DNA of 64,000 bases from Halocalculus aciditolerans (GCF_014647475.1 NZ_BMPG01000003.1:186001-250000); one strand, 5' to 3'; shown: positions 40,126 through 50,522, counted from the stretch's first letter. Made by a program: numbers and translations. The notes: generated from the letters alone by a model not told the origin.

Positions 40126-41135
40126 CCGTCCTCCTCGTCGCCGGAAACACCGAGACGGCGACCATCGACGGCATCAGCGCCGCCGGCGCGACCCCCGAAC
40201 TGATGGCGCAGACGCCCGCCGCCGACGCCGAACTCCTCGCCTACGGCCGCCCCGTCTTCGCCCCGCACGTCCCGGTCAGCCCCGACGGCTGCCCGACGCC
40301 CGGCCTCGTGACGCGCGCCGTCCGCGAACTCGTCGGATTCGACGCCGTCACGCTCGACGCCGGCCTCGCCGCCCGGACCGCCGCGCCCGCCGTCCGCCTC
40401 GGCGACCGACCCGGCGGCGACATTCGAACCCCCGAGCCCGTGCCGAACGCTCCCCAAATATTCGACGCCGCCGCCGAGTACGCCTGCGGCCACCCGGACA
40501 CCCGCCTCGTCGTCGGCGAAACCATCCCCGGCGGCACGACGACCGCGCTCGGCGTCCTCCGCGCGCTCGGCGAGGAGTACGGCGTTTCTTCTTCGCTTCC
40601 CACCAACCCGCTCGCGCTCAAACGCGAGGTCGTCGCCGCAGGCCTCGACGCCAGCGACCTCGCCCCCGGAGACCTCGCCGGCGACCCCATCGAGGCCGTC
40701 CGCCGCATGGGCGACCCCACGCTCGCCGCCACCGCCGGCCTCGTCGACGGCGCGCTCGACGCCGGGAAGAACGTCACCGTCGCCGGCGGCACCCAGATGC
40801 TCGCCGCCGCCACCCTCGTCCGCCACCGCGGCGTCCGCGAGGAGTTCACGCTCGCCACGACCTCGTTCGTCGCCGACGACGACACCGTCGACCTCGACGC
40901 CGCCGCCGCCGACCTCGGCCTCGACCTCCGCGTCTCCGACCCCGGCTTCGAGCGGACCGACCACGTCGCCACGGAACACTACCTCGCCGGCGTCGCCAAG
41001 GAAGGCGTCGGCATGGGCGGCGCGCTCCACCTCGCCCGAGAGGCCAATATCCCGATGGCCGACGTCCGCGCCCGCCTCGTCGAACGCTACGACGACCTCG
41101 TGGGCGAGGAGCGAGGTGGTCTCGATGGAGCCTGA
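40122..41135 (+). CDS. cobT: Archaeal CobT-like NaMN:base phosphoribosyltransferase, 337 aa
   Basis: The opening [36 protein letters not shown] is that of the archaeal CobT-like (formerly UPF0284) family. [26 protein letters not shown] and [18 protein letters not shown] follow, then [35 protein letters not shown] and [14 protein letters not shown]. It makes the alpha-ribazole phosphate lower-ligand nucleotide from NaMN. GTG start at 40122 overlaps cobY by 4 bp. The true base substrate cannot be read from sequence. Confidence 0.9.
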   Translation: MTVLLVAGNTETATIDGISAAGATPELMAQTPAADAELLAYGRPVFAPHVPVSPDGCPTPGLVTRAVRELVGFDAVTLDAGLAARTAAPAVRLGDRPGGDIRTPEPVPNAPQIFDAAAEYACGHPDTRLVVGETIPGGTTTALGVLRALGEEYGVSSSLPTNPLALKREVVAAGLDASDLAPGDLAGDPIEAVRRMGDPTLAATAGLVDGALDAGKNVTVAGGTQMLAAATLVRHRGVREEFTLATTSFVADDDTVDLDAAAADLGLDLRVSDPGFERTDHVATEHYLAGVAKEGVGMGGALHLAREANIPMADVRARLVERYDDLVGEERGGLDGA

Positions 41136-42132
41136 CGCCGTCCGCCGCGTCGGCCGCGAACCCCACGGGAGCAGCGACGACCCCGACCTCGTGGACTTCA
41201 GCGCGAACACCAACCCGCGGGTTCCCGACGGCGTCCGCGAGGTCTACGCGGCCGCGCTCGACGCCGCCCGCACGTATCCGGAGGAGCCGCCGCGCGCGTA
41301 CCGCGACGCCGCCGCCGACTACGTCGGGTGTGCACGGGAGAATGTCGTCTCGACGCCCGGCGGCCTCGCCGCCATCCGCCTCGCTATCGAGGTGTCCGTC
41401 ACTGCGGGCGACGACGCGCTCGTGCCCGCGCCGAGCTTCGCCGAGTACGCCCGCGAAGTCCGCCTCCAAGGCGCGACGCCCGATTTCGTCCCGCACGACG
41501 AGATTCTGGGCACTGACCCGAGCGAGTACGCGCTCGCCGTCGTCTGCAACCCGAACAACCCGACCGGAGAGTGTTACGACCCCGACGCCCTCCGCGCGTT
41601 CGCCGACCGCTGTGCGCGCGCGGGAACGCCGCTCCTCGTCGACGAGGCCTTCCTCGGCTTCACTGGTTCGCCCTCGCTCGCCGGCCGGGACGGCGTCGTC
41701 GTCGCGCGCTCGCTCACCAAGCTCCTCGGGCTGCCGGGAATCCGCGCGGGGTTCGCCGTCGCCACCGGCGACGAGTACGAAAGACTCGCCGCCGCGCGCC
41801 GCACGTGGAACCTCGGCGCGCCGGCGCTCGCCGTCGGCGAACACTGCATGCGGGACGAGGGATTCGTCGCCGACACCCGCCGGCGCGTCCGCCGGGAGCG
41901 CGAGCGCCTCCGCCGCGCGCTCGACGAGCATTACGACGTATTCCCCTCGGACTCCCCGTTCCTCCTGCTCGACGTAGGAAGCCGAGACGTCGGCGAGGTC
42001 GTCGGGACGGCGCGCGAGCGTGGCGTCGCCGTACGAGACGCGACGACCTTCCGCGGCCTCGACTCCCACGTTCGCGTCGCCGTGCGCACGCGAGAGGAGA
42101 ACGACCGACTCCTGGAGGCGCTCGATGTTTGA
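41125..42132 (+). CDS. cobD: L-threonine-O-3-phosphate decarboxylase (CobD-like PLP enzyme), 335 aa
   Basis: A class I/II PLP aminotransferase-fold protein of the HisC/CobD branch. [21 protein letters not shown] is the usual beginning; [14 protein letters not shown] and [11 protein letters not shown] (PLP-ring Asp) precede [17 protein letters not shown], which has the Schiff-base Lys. CobD produces aminopropanol phosphate for CbiB. Context decides for CobD rather than HisC. ATG at 41125 was preferred to an in-frame GTG at 41116; either way it overlaps cobT. Confidence 0.88.
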   Translation: MEPDAVRRVGREPHGSSDDPDLVDFSANTNPRVPDGVREVYAAALDAARTYPEEPPRAYRDAAADYVGCARENVVSTPGGLAAIRLAIEVSVTAGDDALVPAPSFAEYAREVRLQGATPDFVPHDEILGTDPSEYALAVVCNPNNPTGECYDPDALRAFADRCARAGTPLLVDEAFLGFTGSPSLAGRDGVVVARSLTKLLGLPGIRAGFAVATGDEYERLAAARRTWNLGAPALAVGEHCMRDEGFVADTRRRVRRERERLRRALDEHYDVFPSDSPFLLLDVGSRDVGEVVGTARERGVAVRDATTFRGLDSHVRVAVRTREENDRLLEALDV

Positions 42133-42835
42133 CGGCGCGATCCGTGAGAGCGTCCTCCGCGTCGGCGCTCCGGGCGCGCGCTGGCTCTCCACCGGCTGGG
42201 ACGGCGGCTACGCCGACGCCGACGCCGCCTACAATATCTCTGTCCCCGAGGGGTGGACGCGAACGGACCTGACGGCGTACGCCGCCGAGCGCCGCGCGGA
42301 AGCCGGGTTCGACACCACGGGGCCGACGCTCCTCACCGGCGTCGACGCGACGCACGCCCGCGGCGCGCGCGACGAGAGCGTCACTGCCTACGCCACCGCC
42401 GGCGTCTCCAACCCCGCCGCCCTCCCGATGGCGGCGGACGAGACCGAGCGAGCAGCCGGTCGAGAGCCGGAGACGGACGAACCGCGCGCGGGAACCGTGA
42501 ACGTCGTCGTGGGGACGACGCGCGCGCTCGACGACGCCGGCCTCGCGACGCTCCTCTCGGTCGCCGTCGAGGCGAAGACCGCCACGCTGCTCGCCGAGAC
42601 CGGTTTCCCCGGAACGACGACCGACGCGGTCATCGCCGGCACGGACCCGACCGGGGAGGCGGCGACGTTCGCGGGGAGCAGTACCGCGGTGGGGGCGGCG
42701 GCCCGCGCGTGCGTCCGCGACGCCGTCCGCGCCAGTCTCCGGTCGCGCTACGCCGACCGCGAGATTCCGAACTCCGTCGGCGACGCCGAGTACGGCGTCG
42801 TCACCGCGCGAACCACGGAGGTCTTCAGCGTATGA
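42125..42835 (+). CDS. cbiZ: Adenosylcobinamide amidohydrolase, 236 aa
   Basis: CbiZ cleaves the aminopropanol tail from imported cobinamides, returning adenosylcobyric acid to the pathway. Typical segments are RWLSTGWDGGYADADAAYNISVPEGW, DESVTAYATAGVSNPAA, GTVNVVVGTTRALDDAGL, AVEAKTATLLAETGFPGTTTDAV and ARACVRDAVRASLRSRYADR. Length is normal. It overlaps cobD by 8 bp and cbiA by 4 bp. With BtuFCD and CobY (which cannot phosphorylate cobinamide) it gives the archaeal cobinamide salvage route. Confidence 0.92.
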   Translation: MFDGAIRESVLRVGAPGARWLSTGWDGGYADADAAYNISVPEGWTRTDLTAYAAERRAEAGFDTTGPTLLTGVDATHARGARDESVTAYATAGVSNPAALPMAADETERAAGREPETDEPRAGTVNVVVGTTRALDDAGLATLLSVAVEAKTATLLAETGFPGTTTDAVIAGTDPTGEAATFAGSSTAVGAAARACVRDAVRASLRSRYADREIPNSVGDAEYGVVTARTTEVFSV

Positions 42836-44130
42836 GGGGGGTCGTGCTCGGCGGGACGGCGTCCGGCGTCGGGAAGACCGTCGCGACGCTCGCCGTCTGC
42901 CGCGCCCTCGAACGCGCCGGCCGCACCGTCCAGCCCGCCAAAGCCGGCCCGGACTTCATCGACCCCAGCCACCACGACGCCATCACCGGTCGCTCCTCTC
43001 GAACCCTCGACCCCTGGCTCGAAGGCCACGAGGGCATGCGGCGGAACTACTTCCGCGGAAGCGGCGATCTGTGTATCGTCGAGGGAATGATGGGCCTCTA
43101 CGACGGGTCGGTGGCGAGCACGGCCGACGTGGCGGCGGCGCTCGACCTGCCCGTCGTGCTCGTCGTGGACGCGAGCGCGGGGATGCAGAGCGTCGCCGCG
43201 ACCGCGCTCGGCTTCCGCGAGTACGCCGCGCACGCGGGTGTCGAGGTCGACGTCGCGGGCGTGCTCGCCCAGCGCGCGCACGGCGGCCGCCACGCGGACG
43301 GCATCCGCGACGCGCTCCCCGACGGCCTCACCTACTTCGGGCGGGTTCCGCCGCGGGACGACCTCACGATCCCCGACCGCCACCTCGGCCTCGAACGCGG
43401 GAGCGAATCCCCGCTCGAGGCGGACGTCCTCGACGCCGCCGCCGAGTCGATCCGCGTCCGGCGTCTCCTCGACGTCGCGCGCGAGCCGCCCCGCCCGGAC
43501 CCCGAACCCGTCGGCGAACGCCGGGAGCGCACGGTCGCCGTGGCGCGCGACGACGCGTTCTGCTTCACGTACCCCGCCGTGCTCGAACGGCTCCGCGAGC
43601 GCGCGCGCGTCGAGCCGTTCTCGCCGGTCGCCGGCGACGACCTCCCGGCCTGCGACGGCGTCTACCTCCCCGGCGGCTACCCCGAACTCCACGCTCCCGC
43701 GCTCGCGGAGTCGCCCGCGCTCGACACGCTCACCGACCGCGCCAGCGAGGGACTTCCCATCCTCGGGGAGTGCGGCGGCCTGATGGCGCTCTGCGAGTCG
43801 CTCACCACCGCGGGTGGCGACACCTACGAGATGGCGGGCGTCCTCCCCGCGAGCGTGGAGATGCGCGACACCTACCGCGCGCTCGACCACGTCGAACTCC
43901 GCGCGACGACGGACGGGACGACCGCGACTGCGGGCGACAGTCAGCGCGGCCACGAGTTCCACTACTCCTCGCTCACCCCCGCCGGCGACGCCCGATACGC
44001 CTTCGACGTCGAACGCGGCACCGGCATCGACGGCGACCACGACGGACTCACCGAGTACGAAACACTGGGGACGTACTGCCACCGCCACGCCGCCAGCGGC
44101 GCGTTCGACCGCTTCGTCGACCACCTCTAA
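42832..44130 (+). CDS. cbiA: Cobyrinic acid a,c-diamide synthase, 432 aa
   Basis: Amidates the a and c side chains with glutamine and ATP. Residues 1-190 are the dethiobiotin-synthetase-like ATPase: VVLGGTASGVGKTVATLAV (P-loop), AGPDFIDPSHH, CIVEGMMGLYDG. Residues 240-432 are a class I glutamine amidotransferase with CDGVYLPGGYPELHA, the nucleophile in ILGECGGLMALCES, and GHEFHYS near the C-terminus. Start ATG at 42832 overlaps cbiZ by 4 bp. A 15-bp gap follows before cobA. Confidence 0.93.
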   Translation: MRGVVLGGTASGVGKTVATLAVCRALERAGRTVQPAKAGPDFIDPSHHDAITGRSSRTLDPWLEGHEGMRRNYFRGSGDLCIVEGMMGLYDGSVASTADVAAALDLPVVLVVDASAGMQSVAATALGFREYAAHAGVEVDVAGVLAQRAHGGRHADGIRDALPDGLTYFGRVPPRDDLTIPDRHLGLERGSESPLEADVLDAAAESIRVRRLLDVAREPPRPDPEPVGERRERTVAVARDDAFCFTYPAVLERLRERARVEPFSPVAGDDLPACDGVYLPGGYPELHAPALAESPALDTLTDRASEGLPILGECGGLMALCESLTTAGGDTYEMAGVLPASVEMRDTYRALDHVELRATTDGTTATAGDSQRGHEFHYSSLTPAGDARYAFDVERGTGIDGDHDGLTEYETLGTYCHRHAASGAFDRFVDHL

Positions 44131-44145
44131 CGACACCCACCGACT

Positions 44146-44925
44146 ATGACCGACACAACTGACACGACCGAACCGACCGACGCAGACGAACAGGCAACGA
44201 ACGGACAGACGACGGACCAGCAAACGACGGATAAGCAGACGGCGGACGGGCAGACGGCGGGCGACGACCAGCGAGCGCGGACGCCGGGACGGGGTCGGAA
44301 TCCGACGCCGGTGGGCGTCGAGCCGGCCGAACCCGAGGCGTTCGGGCTCGTGCAGGCGTGGTGGGGGGACGGGAAGGGGAAGACCACCGCGGCGATGGGG
44401 ATGGGGTTCCGGGCGGCCGGCCACGGCTACCGCGTCCACATGCTCCAGTTCATGAAGGGCGGGGCGTCCAGCGTCGAGGACGTCCGCGGCGAGTACAACG
44501 CCATCGACGCCTTCCCCGGTTTCTCCTACGAGAACACCGGCCACTACGGCTGGCACGGCCTCCTCGACGGCTCCAGCGACGACGAGCACGCCGCGAAGGC
44601 CGAAGGCGGCCTGCGCCGGGCGCGCGAACTCCTCGACGCCGCCGGGGGCGTCGACGGCCCGCTCCCGCTCGACGGCCCCGCCGACGACGGCATGCACATG
44701 CTCATCCTCGACGAGGCGCTCTACGCCGTCGACCAGGGCCTCCTCGACGAAGCCGACGTCGTCGACCTCGTGGAGTCGAAGCCGGACGACCTCGAACTCG
44801 TCCTCACCGGGAGCCACACGAAACCCGACTACCTCTACGAGCACGCCGACCTCGTGACGAAGGTACAGAAGGAGAAACACCCCATCGACGCCGGGCAGCG
44901 CGCGCGGAAGGGAACCGAGTACTGA
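44146..44925 (+). CDS. cobA: Cob(I)yrinic acid a,c-diamide adenosyltransferase, 259 aa
   Basis: A CobA/BtuR-type corrinoid adenosyltransferase. The catalytic domain begins near residue 62 with [22 protein letters not shown], where GDGKGKTT is the family P-loop; HMLQFMKGG and [23 protein letters not shown] Walker B ([12 protein letters not shown]) follow, then [10 protein letters not shown]. The first 60 residues are an added low-complexity tail of Thr/Asp/Gln repeats ([15 protein letters not shown]), absent from bacterial BtuR. The next gene, cbiP, starts on the last base of its stop codon. Confidence 0.92.
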   Translation: MTDTTDTTEPTDADEQATNGQTTDQQTTDKQTADGQTAGDDQRARTPGRGRNPTPVGVEPAEPEAFGLVQAWWGDGKGKTTAAMGMGFRAAGHGYRVHMLQFMKGGASSVEDVRGEYNAIDAFPGFSYENTGHYGWHGLLDGSSDDEHAAKAEGGLRRARELLDAAGGVDGPLPLDGPADDGMHMLILDEALYAVDQGLLDEADVVDLVESKPDDLELVLTGSHTKPDYLYEHADLVTKVQKEKHPIDAGQRARKGTEY

Positions 44926-46481
44926 TGGCGGAGACGCTGCTGGTCGCGGGGACGGCGAGCCACGTCGGGAAGAGCACCGTCGCCGCCGGCCTCTGCCGCC
45001 TCCTCGCACGCCGCGGCGTCGCCGTCGCGCCCTACAAAGCGCAGAACATGAGCAACAACGCGCGCGTCGTCGCGACGCCCGACGGCGACCCCGGCGAAAT
45101 CGGTGTCTCCCAGCACACGCAGGCGCGCGCCGCCGACGTCACGCCGACGACCGACGTCAACCCCGTGCTCTTGAAACCCCGCGGGGCGGGCGAGAGCCAA
45201 CTCATTCTTCAGGGCGACGCCGTCGGCCACTACGAGGCTGGCACCTACTACGAGGAGCACTGGGCGACCGCGCGCGACGCCGCCGTCGACTCCTACGAAC
45301 GCCTCGCCCGCGAGCACGACGTCATCGTCGCCGAGGGCGCGGGCAGCATCGCCGAAATCAACCTCCACGACCGCGACCTCGCCAACCTCGAAACCGCGCG
45401 GTTCGCCGACGCCGACATTCTCCTCCTCGTCGACATCGAGCGCGGCGGCGCGTTCGCCAGCCTCTACGGCACCCTCGAACTCCTCCCCGACGACATCCGC
45501 GAGCGCGTCGTCGGTGCGGCGATCACGAAGTTCCGCGGCGACCCCGCCCTCCTCGACGCCGGCGTCAACGAGGTCGAATCCCGCACCGGCGTCCCCGTCC
45601 TCGGCGTCCTCCCCTACGAGGACCCCGGCCTCCCCGCCGAAGACTCCCTCTCCCTCCCCGACGCCGGCGAGCACGCCACCCTCGGCGACGACGACGTTCC
45701 CGCCGAACGGTCCATCACTGTCGCCGTCCCCCGCCTCCCCCACATCTCCAACTTCACCGACCTCGAACCGCTCGCTGCAGAACCCGGCGTCCGCGTCCGA
45801 TACCTCCCGCTCGACGCCTCGCTCGCCGACGCCGACGCCGTCGTCCTCCCCGGAACCAAGAACACCGTCGACGACCGCATCGCCCTCCGCGACGCCGGCT
45901 TCGACGACGCCCTCCGCGGCTTCGACGGCCCCGTCGTCGGCCTCTGCGGCGGCTACCAGCTCCTCGGACAGCGCCTCACGAACGCCGACATCGAGGGCAC
46001 CGGCGACTCCGACACCCTCCCCGGCCTCGGCCTCCTCCCCGTCGAAACCCGATTCCGCCCCGACAAACACCTCGAACGAACCACCGTCACCGTCGACGGC
46101 ACCGGCCCCATCGCCGGCGCGACCGGCACCGCCACCGGCTACGAAATCCACATGGGCCACACCACCCCGACCGGCACCGACTCGTCTGCCGAACCGAGTC
46201 GTACCGGTACCCTCTCGGCTGGCGAGTCGAGCGACGCCGGCGACCTCGCTCACCCGCTCGGCGAGCAGAGCGCCGCCACCGACCGCGTCCTCGGAACCTA
46301 CCTCCACGGCCTCTTCGAGAACGAGAACGTCCGCACCGCCTTCCGCGACGCCGTCTACGACCACGCCGACACGCGCCCGCCCGAGACGGAGGCGTCCCCC
46401 GGCGACGCCTTCGAGCGCGCCGCCGACCTCGTCGAGACGAACCTCGACCTCGACCGACTCGGCCTCCGCCACCTCCTCTGA
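44925..46481 (+). CDS. cbiP: Cobyric acid synthase, 518 aa
   Basis: Amidates the b, d, e and g side chains of adenosylcobyrinate a,c-diamide. The ATPase half has [20 protein letters not shown] (P-loop), [30 protein letters not shown] ([11 protein letters not shown]) and [16 protein letters not shown]. The amidotransferase half has [14 protein letters not shown], the nucleophile in [13 protein letters not shown] and YEIHMGHT. A Ser/Gly/Ala-rich loop near residue 430-450 enlarges it slightly. It is the last gene of the cobalamin run. Confidence 0.94.
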   Translation: MAETLLVAGTASHVGKSTVAAGLCRLLARRGVAVAPYKAQNMSNNARVVATPDGDPGEIGVSQHTQARAADVTPTTDVNPVLLKPRGAGESQLILQGDAVGHYEAGTYYEEHWATARDAAVDSYERLAREHDVIVAEGAGSIAEINLHDRDLANLETARFADADILLLVDIERGGAFASLYGTLELLPDDIRERVVGAAITKFRGDPALLDAGVNEVESRTGVPVLGVLPYEDPGLPAEDSLSLPDAGEHATLGDDDVPAERSITVAVPRLPHISNFTDLEPLAAEPGVRVRYLPLDASLADADAVVLPGTKNTVDDRIALRDAGFDDALRGFDGPVVGLCGGYQLLGQRLTNADIEGTGDSDTLPGLGLLPVETRFRPDKHLERTTVTVDGTGPIAGATGTATGYEIHMGHTTPTGTDSSAEPSRTGTLSAGESSDAGDLAHPLGEQSAATDRVLGTYLHGLFENENVRTAFRDAVYDHADTRPPETEASPGDAFERAADLVETNLDLDRLGLRHLL

Positions 46482-46587
46482 CCCCGCGCGAACGCGCCCG
46501 ACGCGCTGCGCGGCATCGCTCCCGTGACCCCGACGACCTTCGACGCTCGCGCAGGTTTTTTGGAGCTACACTCGTCAACATTCAGCC
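46482..46587. terminator. Probable terminator region after cbiP
   Basis: GC-rich, self-complementary sequence (GCGCGAACGCGC near 46490, GCGCTGCGCGGC near 46503) is followed by GCGCAGGTTTTTTGG (46550-46564). The T-run fits archaeal termination of the long cobalamin transcript. It also lies about 25-35 bp before the start of the zinc-finger gene, so its promoter overlaps here. Confidence 0.45.
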
Positions 46588-46704
46588 ATGAGCGGGTACA
46601 CGCAGTGTCCGACCTGCGGGTGGACAGGGAGTGAGACCGATCTCGACGGGAGCGGGAGTTCTCGCGCGTGTCCGGCGTGCGACGGCGCGATCCGCGTGGA
46701 CTAA
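46588..46704 (+). CDS. 38-aa double-CxxC zinc-finger microprotein
   Basis: The frame from ATG 46588 to TAA 46702-46704 encodes MSGYTQCPTCGWTGSE followed by TDLDGSGSSRACPACDGAIRVD. Two CPxC knuckles (CPTC and CPAC) about 25 residues apart would bind one zinc ion. Haloarchaea encode many such zinc-finger microproteins, several implicated in regulation or stress in Haloferax. Third-position GC bias supports coding. It stands alone between cbiP and the alcohol dehydrogenase. Confidence 0.75.
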   Translation: MSGYTQCPTCGWTGSETDLDGSGSSRACPACDGAIRVD

Positions 46705-46772
46705 TTAGGGGAGTCGCGGCCGCACTCTCCTCGGCCCAACGACTCTTGGGGCGACCGTGAGTAGCACCGTGT

Positions 46773-47816
46773 ATGCGCGCAGCCGTCTACCACGGACCCG
46801 GTGACGTCCGAGTCGAAGAAGTCCCCGACCCCGAGCTCGAAGCGCCCACGGACGCGATCGTCCGCATCACGCACACCGCGGTCTGCGGGAGCGACCTCTG
46901 GTTCTACCGCGGCGAGAGCGACTACCCGGCGGGCGGTCGCGTCGGCCACGAACCCATGGGAGTCGTCGAGGCGGTCGGCGACGACGTCACCTCGCTCGAA
47001 CCCGGCGACCGCGTGCTCTCGCCGTTCTCCATCTCCTGTGGGGAGTGCGAGTTCTGCCGGAAGGGCCTCTACACGTCCTGCACCGCCGACGAGAGCTGGG
47101 GCGGCGAGAACACGGGCGCACAAGGGGAAAAAGTCCGCGCGCCCCACGCGGACGGCACGCTGGTCCGCGTCCCGGACCGGTACGCCGACGACGAGGACGT
47201 CCTCGAATCCCTCCTCCCGCTCACGGACGTGATGTGCACGGGCCACCACGCCGCCGTCAGCGCGGGCGTCGACGCCGGCGACACCGCCATCGTCGTCGGG
47301 GACGGCGCGGTCGGCCTCTGCGGCGTGCTCGCCGCGTCCCGCCTCGGCGCGGAGCGCGTCGTCGCCATGGGCCACCACGAGGACCGACTGGAGATCGCTC
47401 GCGAGTTCGGCGCGACCGACGTGATCGCCGCCCGCGGCGAGGACGCCGTCGAAGAAGCGATTGAACTCACGGACGGCGGCGCGAACCACGTCCTCGAATG
47501 CGTCGGCGCGGAGTCCTCCATGGAGACCGCGGCCGAGGTCGCGCGCCCCGGCGGCACCGTCGGCTACGTCGGCGTCCCGCAGGGCGTCGAGACCACGGGC
47601 TTCCTCGACACGATGTTCCGGAAGAACGTCGGCCTCGAAGGCGGCGTCGCACCAGTACGCAAGTACGTCGACGACCTGATGGCAGACGTCCTCCAGGGCA
47701 CCCTCGACCCCTCCCCGGTCTTCACGAAGACCGTCGACCTCGACGGCGTCCCCGACGGCTACGCGGCCATGGACGAACGCGACGCGGTGAAAGTGATGGT
47801 GAAACTCGACGACTGA
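46773..47816 (+). CDS. Zinc-dependent alcohol dehydrogenase family protein, 347 aa
   Basis: A medium-chain dehydrogenase. Catalytic zinc ligands are Cys38 (HTAVCGSDLW) and His59-Glu60 (VGHEPMGVVE); the structural zinc loop has Cys89, Cys92, Cys95 and Cys103 (SCGECEFCRKGLYTSC). The Rossmann motif is VVGDGAVGLCGVLAA at about 172-186. FVSPF-type substrate-loop residues do not identify the substrate; alcohols, sorbitol-like polyols or formaldehyde adducts are possible. Length is standard. It is probably monocistronic, convergent with the M23 peptidase. Confidence 0.9.
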   Translation: MRAAVYHGPGDVRVEEVPDPELEAPTDAIVRITHTAVCGSDLWFYRGESDYPAGGRVGHEPMGVVEAVGDDVTSLEPGDRVLSPFSISCGECEFCRKGLYTSCTADESWGGENTGAQGEKVRAPHADGTLVRVPDRYADDEDVLESLLPLTDVMCTGHHAAVSAGVDAGDTAIVVGDGAVGLCGVLAASRLGAERVVAMGHHEDRLEIAREFGATDVIAARGEDAVEEAIELTDGGANHVLECVGAESSMETAAEVARPGGTVGYVGVPQGVETTGFLDTMFRKNVGLEGGVAPVRKYVDDLMADVLQGTLDPSPVFTKTVDLDGVPDGYAAMDERDAVKVMVKLDD

Positions 47817-47903
47817 GTCACCCGTCTCGCGCCGCCACAGGCAACGAACGCCCACCCGCGGCGGCTTCGAGTGCTCGGTGGCACAACAGCCAGACGGCGG
47901 TTT

Positions 47904-48929
47904 CTACTCGGCGGTCCGGCGGCTGACGCGGTCGCCTGCGACGAGATACGTTCCCGCTGCCGGCTCACTCGGCCGGCTGTCGGCGTCGCTGCGCTCCTCC
48001 TCGGACTCGCTATCGCGTTCGACGTCGACGCCGGTGAAGCGCGGCGGGAGGCCGGCGGCCGTCCAGAAGCTCGCGGCGTCCTGGAGCTGGTAGTGGAGGT
48101 GTGGTTCGGTGGAGTGTCCGGAGTTCCCACAGCGCCCGACGACGTCACCCGCCTCGACGCTGTCGCCGGGTTCGACGGTCGTGCTCCCGGCTTTCAGGTG
48201 CGCGAGGAAGGAGTACTCGCCGTCCGCGTGTTCGATGGTGACGTGGTTGCCCGCGACGTTTCCCGTCCGCCACTCCAGCCAGAGACTCCCCGGCTTCGGG
48301 TAGTCCCGGAGGCGGTCGCGCACCGCGACGACCGTCCCCGCCGCGGGCGCGCGAATCTCCCGGCCGAACGCGTAGTAGTCGGCGAGGCTCGCGCCGTCGC
48401 CCGCGTGGCTCTCTCCGTCGGCGTCCGTGACGGCGAAATCGTACGCGTACCGCTGGGAGAGAATCTCCCACGAGTGCGACGTCGCCTTCGCGACGCCGCC
48501 GTTCATCACCGTCCACTCGCCGTCGAACGGGAGGGACAGCGTCGTCTTCGGCGCGCCCCGCACCGTGTTCGGCATCGCGCCGCGATACCGGGCGTACGCG
48601 ACGACCTGCCCCCAGAGCTGGCGGAGTTGCGCGAGGACGCCCCAGGGCGTGACCGCCCATCGGAGCACCGCGAGCGTGTAGACCGCGCGCTCCCGATTCG
48701 AGATGTCGGCCGCGGTGTCGTCTGTCGAGACGGCCTGGAGGAGAACCGGGAGGAGGCCGGCCATGAGGTAGCAGAGGAAGGCGAGCCACCACGGCCCGCC
48801 GACGGATTGCACGAGCAGGCCGAGCGCGAAGCCGACACCCAGAATCACCCAGACGCTGACGCCGGCCAGTCGGGCGACGACGCGTCGATGCAGCGGGCGC
48901 GGCGCGTCGCTCCCCGAAGGGGTCACCAT
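47904..48929 (-). CDS. M23-family metallopeptidase with N-terminal membrane segments, 341 aa
   Basis: Three hydrophobic helices occur in residues 15-95 (VSVWVILGVGFALGLLVQSV, WWLAFLCYLMAGLLPVLLQAV and a weaker third). The M23/LytM-type beta-domain follows: SQRYAYDFAVTDADG (H/D zinc region), IRAPAAGTVVAVRDR, GNHVTIEHADGEYSFLAHL, and the metal motif EPHLHYQL. Haloarchaea lack peptidoglycan, so the substrate must be another peptide or glycoprotein, or the domain has been reused. The C-terminal tail is acidic. Start at 48929. Confidence 0.85.
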   Translation of the reverse strand: MVTPSGSDAPRPLHRRVVARLAGVSVWVILGVGFALGLLVQSVGGPWWLAFLCYLMAGLLPVLLQAVSTDDTAADISNRERAVYTLAVLRWAVTPWGVLAQLRQLWGQVVAYARYRGAMPNTVRGAPKTTLSLPFDGEWTVMNGGVAKATSHSWEILSQRYAYDFAVTDADGESHAGDGASLADYYAFGREIRAPAAGTVVAVRDRLRDYPKPGSLWLEWRTGNVAGNHVTIEHADGEYSFLAHLKAGSTTVEPGDSVEAGDVVGRCGNSGHSTEPHLHYQLQDAASFWTAAGLPPRFTGVDVERDSESEEERSDADSRPSEPAAGTYLVAGDRVSRRTAE

Positions 48930-48998
48930 ACCGTCTCCTCGCTACCGGGGATGCTAACTCTTACGCGGACCGCACGAAGCGAAAACCCGTCGGCGCGG

Positions 48999-50522
48999 TC
49001 AGTAGACGGCGTCGAGGATCTCCTCGTCGAGCATTTCGAACTGTTCGAGGTAGTCCACGCGCTCCTCGCGGAGGGCGTCGCGGGCGGCGGCGTAGTCCGT
49101 CGAGCGCCCGGCGAGGTCGAAGCGGGAGACGTCGAGGCCGGGGACGCGCTCGGGGATGCGGAGCCCGCTCGCCTCGTCAGTCGTCCACTCGACGGTGCCG
49201 CGCGCGATGGCTTCGAGGAGCGTCACGGTGTCGGCGACGCCGACGTTCGCGGGGTCGGCCGTGCCGACGGAGCCCGTGTTGATGACGTAGCAGTCGATGC
49301 CGAGGCCCGCGATGAGCTCGCGGAACCGGTTCCCTTCCTCGCCCTTGCTCCCGACGATGAAGGGGTTCGTGCCGACGACGCGGATGGACTCGCCCGCCCG
49401 ACTGGGGTCGCCCGCGCTCGTCTCGATAGACTCACCGAGCATGAACGCCGCGGCGGCCTGCCGGTTCGAGAGCTTCGCCGCCGCCGGCATCAGCGGGTTC
49501 CGCGTGATGAAGAACAGCTGGTCGACGGTGTCGAGGTCGATGTCGTCGCCCGCGGAGTCGAGTTCGTCGCGGCTGACGATGGCGCGCGCGTTCTTCCCGT
49601 GGCGCGGCTCGTCGAAGTGCACGGTGCCGTCCGCGTCCACGGCGACGTTCTCCAGCACCGCCGAGGACGCCGTCGCCGCCCCGTAGAGCTCCGGCTGCTC
49701 GGACTCCTCGAGCCCGATGGTCTTGATGTAGAGGCCGCCGCCCTCGCTCCCCGTCACCGTCCCGTCCGGGAGGAGCGCGCAGACGTCGTCCTGCAGCATC
49801 TCCGTGGACTCGCCCTCGTCCAGCCAGAGGCCGTGACTCGTCAGCGTCGACTTCCCCGTGCCGCTCAGCCCGAGGAAGACCTGGCCCACGGCGCGCTCGC
49901 CCTCCTCGTCGTCGAGGTGCACGCGCTTCGAACCCGCGTGCAGGCCGAGGCCGCCCTGCTGTTTCGCGCGGAACATGAAGAGCCGGAGGAAGGATTTCTT
50001 CGCCTCACCCGTGTAGTCGCTGCCGAGAACCGACGTGACGCCCTCCTCGGGGAGCACGCGGATGCGCGGGCCGTCGGCGTCCGGCACCTGGACCGTCACG
50101 AAGTCCGGCTCCTCGCCCGCGTCGAGTTCCGCGGGTTCGAGGAGCTTCGCCCACGCCAGCGCGATACGGCCGTACTCGCGGGGAACGAAGAGCCGGCAGA
50201 CGAACGACGTCGCCTCGTTCCGGCCGACGCGCCGGTCGAGACACACCACGTCGTTCTCCGCGTTCTCCACCCACTCCAGCCCCTCGGTGAGGACGGCGTA
50301 GTCGGTGTCGTCGAAGTCGTCCGTGACCGCGTCCCTCGTCGCAGCGGAACTGCGCGAGCGGAAGTCGCTGACGTACGAGGGCGACCCGTACTCCGTCGTC
50401 GTCTCCAGGTGCTCGGAGTACGCGCGGAGTTCGTCCAGCGTCGGATTGTACGTCACGTGTGCCGCGTCCCGCGGGTCCGGGAACGCGGCGACCGAGAGCT
50501 GCCGCCGGGCGTCTGTCGCCAT
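48999..50522 (-). CDS. pckA: Phosphoenolpyruvate carboxykinase (ATP type), 507 aa
   Basis: Converts oxaloacetate and ATP to PEP, CO2 and ADP in gluconeogenesis. The kinase-1a P-loop GLSGTGKST is at residues 218-226; downstream are WLDEGESTEMLQDDV (metal/phosphate region), GLYIKTIGLEESEQPELY and HFDEPRHGKNARAIV. Length (507 aa) matches ATP-type enzymes; several haloarchaea use this type. The start at 50522 (MATDARRQ) was preferred to one 12 codons upstream because it immediately follows a TATA-containing AT-rich spacer. No catalytic residue is obviously missing. Confidence 0.93.
   Translation of the reverse strand: MATDARRQLSVAAFPDPRDAAHVTYNPTLDELRAYSEHLETTTEYGSPSYVSDFRSRSSAATRDAVTDDFDDTDYAVLTEGLEWVENAENDVVCLDRRVGRNEATSFVCRLFVPREYGRIALAWAKLLEPAELDAGEEPDFVTVQVPDADGPRIRVLPEEGVTSVLGSDYTGEAKKSFLRLFMFRAKQQGGLGLHAGSKRVHLDDEEGERAVGQVFLGLSGTGKSTLTSHGLWLDEGESTEMLQDDVCALLPDGTVTGSEGGGLYIKTIGLEESEQPELYGAATASSAVLENVAVDADGTVHFDEPRHGKNARAIVSRDELDSAGDDIDLDTVDQLFFITRNPLMPAAAKLSNRQAAAAFMLGESIETSAGDPSRAGESIRVVGTNPFIVGSKGEEGNRFRELIAGLGIDCYVINTGSVGTADPANVGVADTVTLLEAIARGTVEWTTDEASGLRIPERVPGLDVSRFDLAGRSTDYAAARDALREERVDYLEQFEMLDEEILDAVY

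Noticed and set aside
42748..45009. A 753-codon minus-strand frame opposite cbiA and cobA
   Set aside because: Antisense shadow; both genes on the plus strand are secure.
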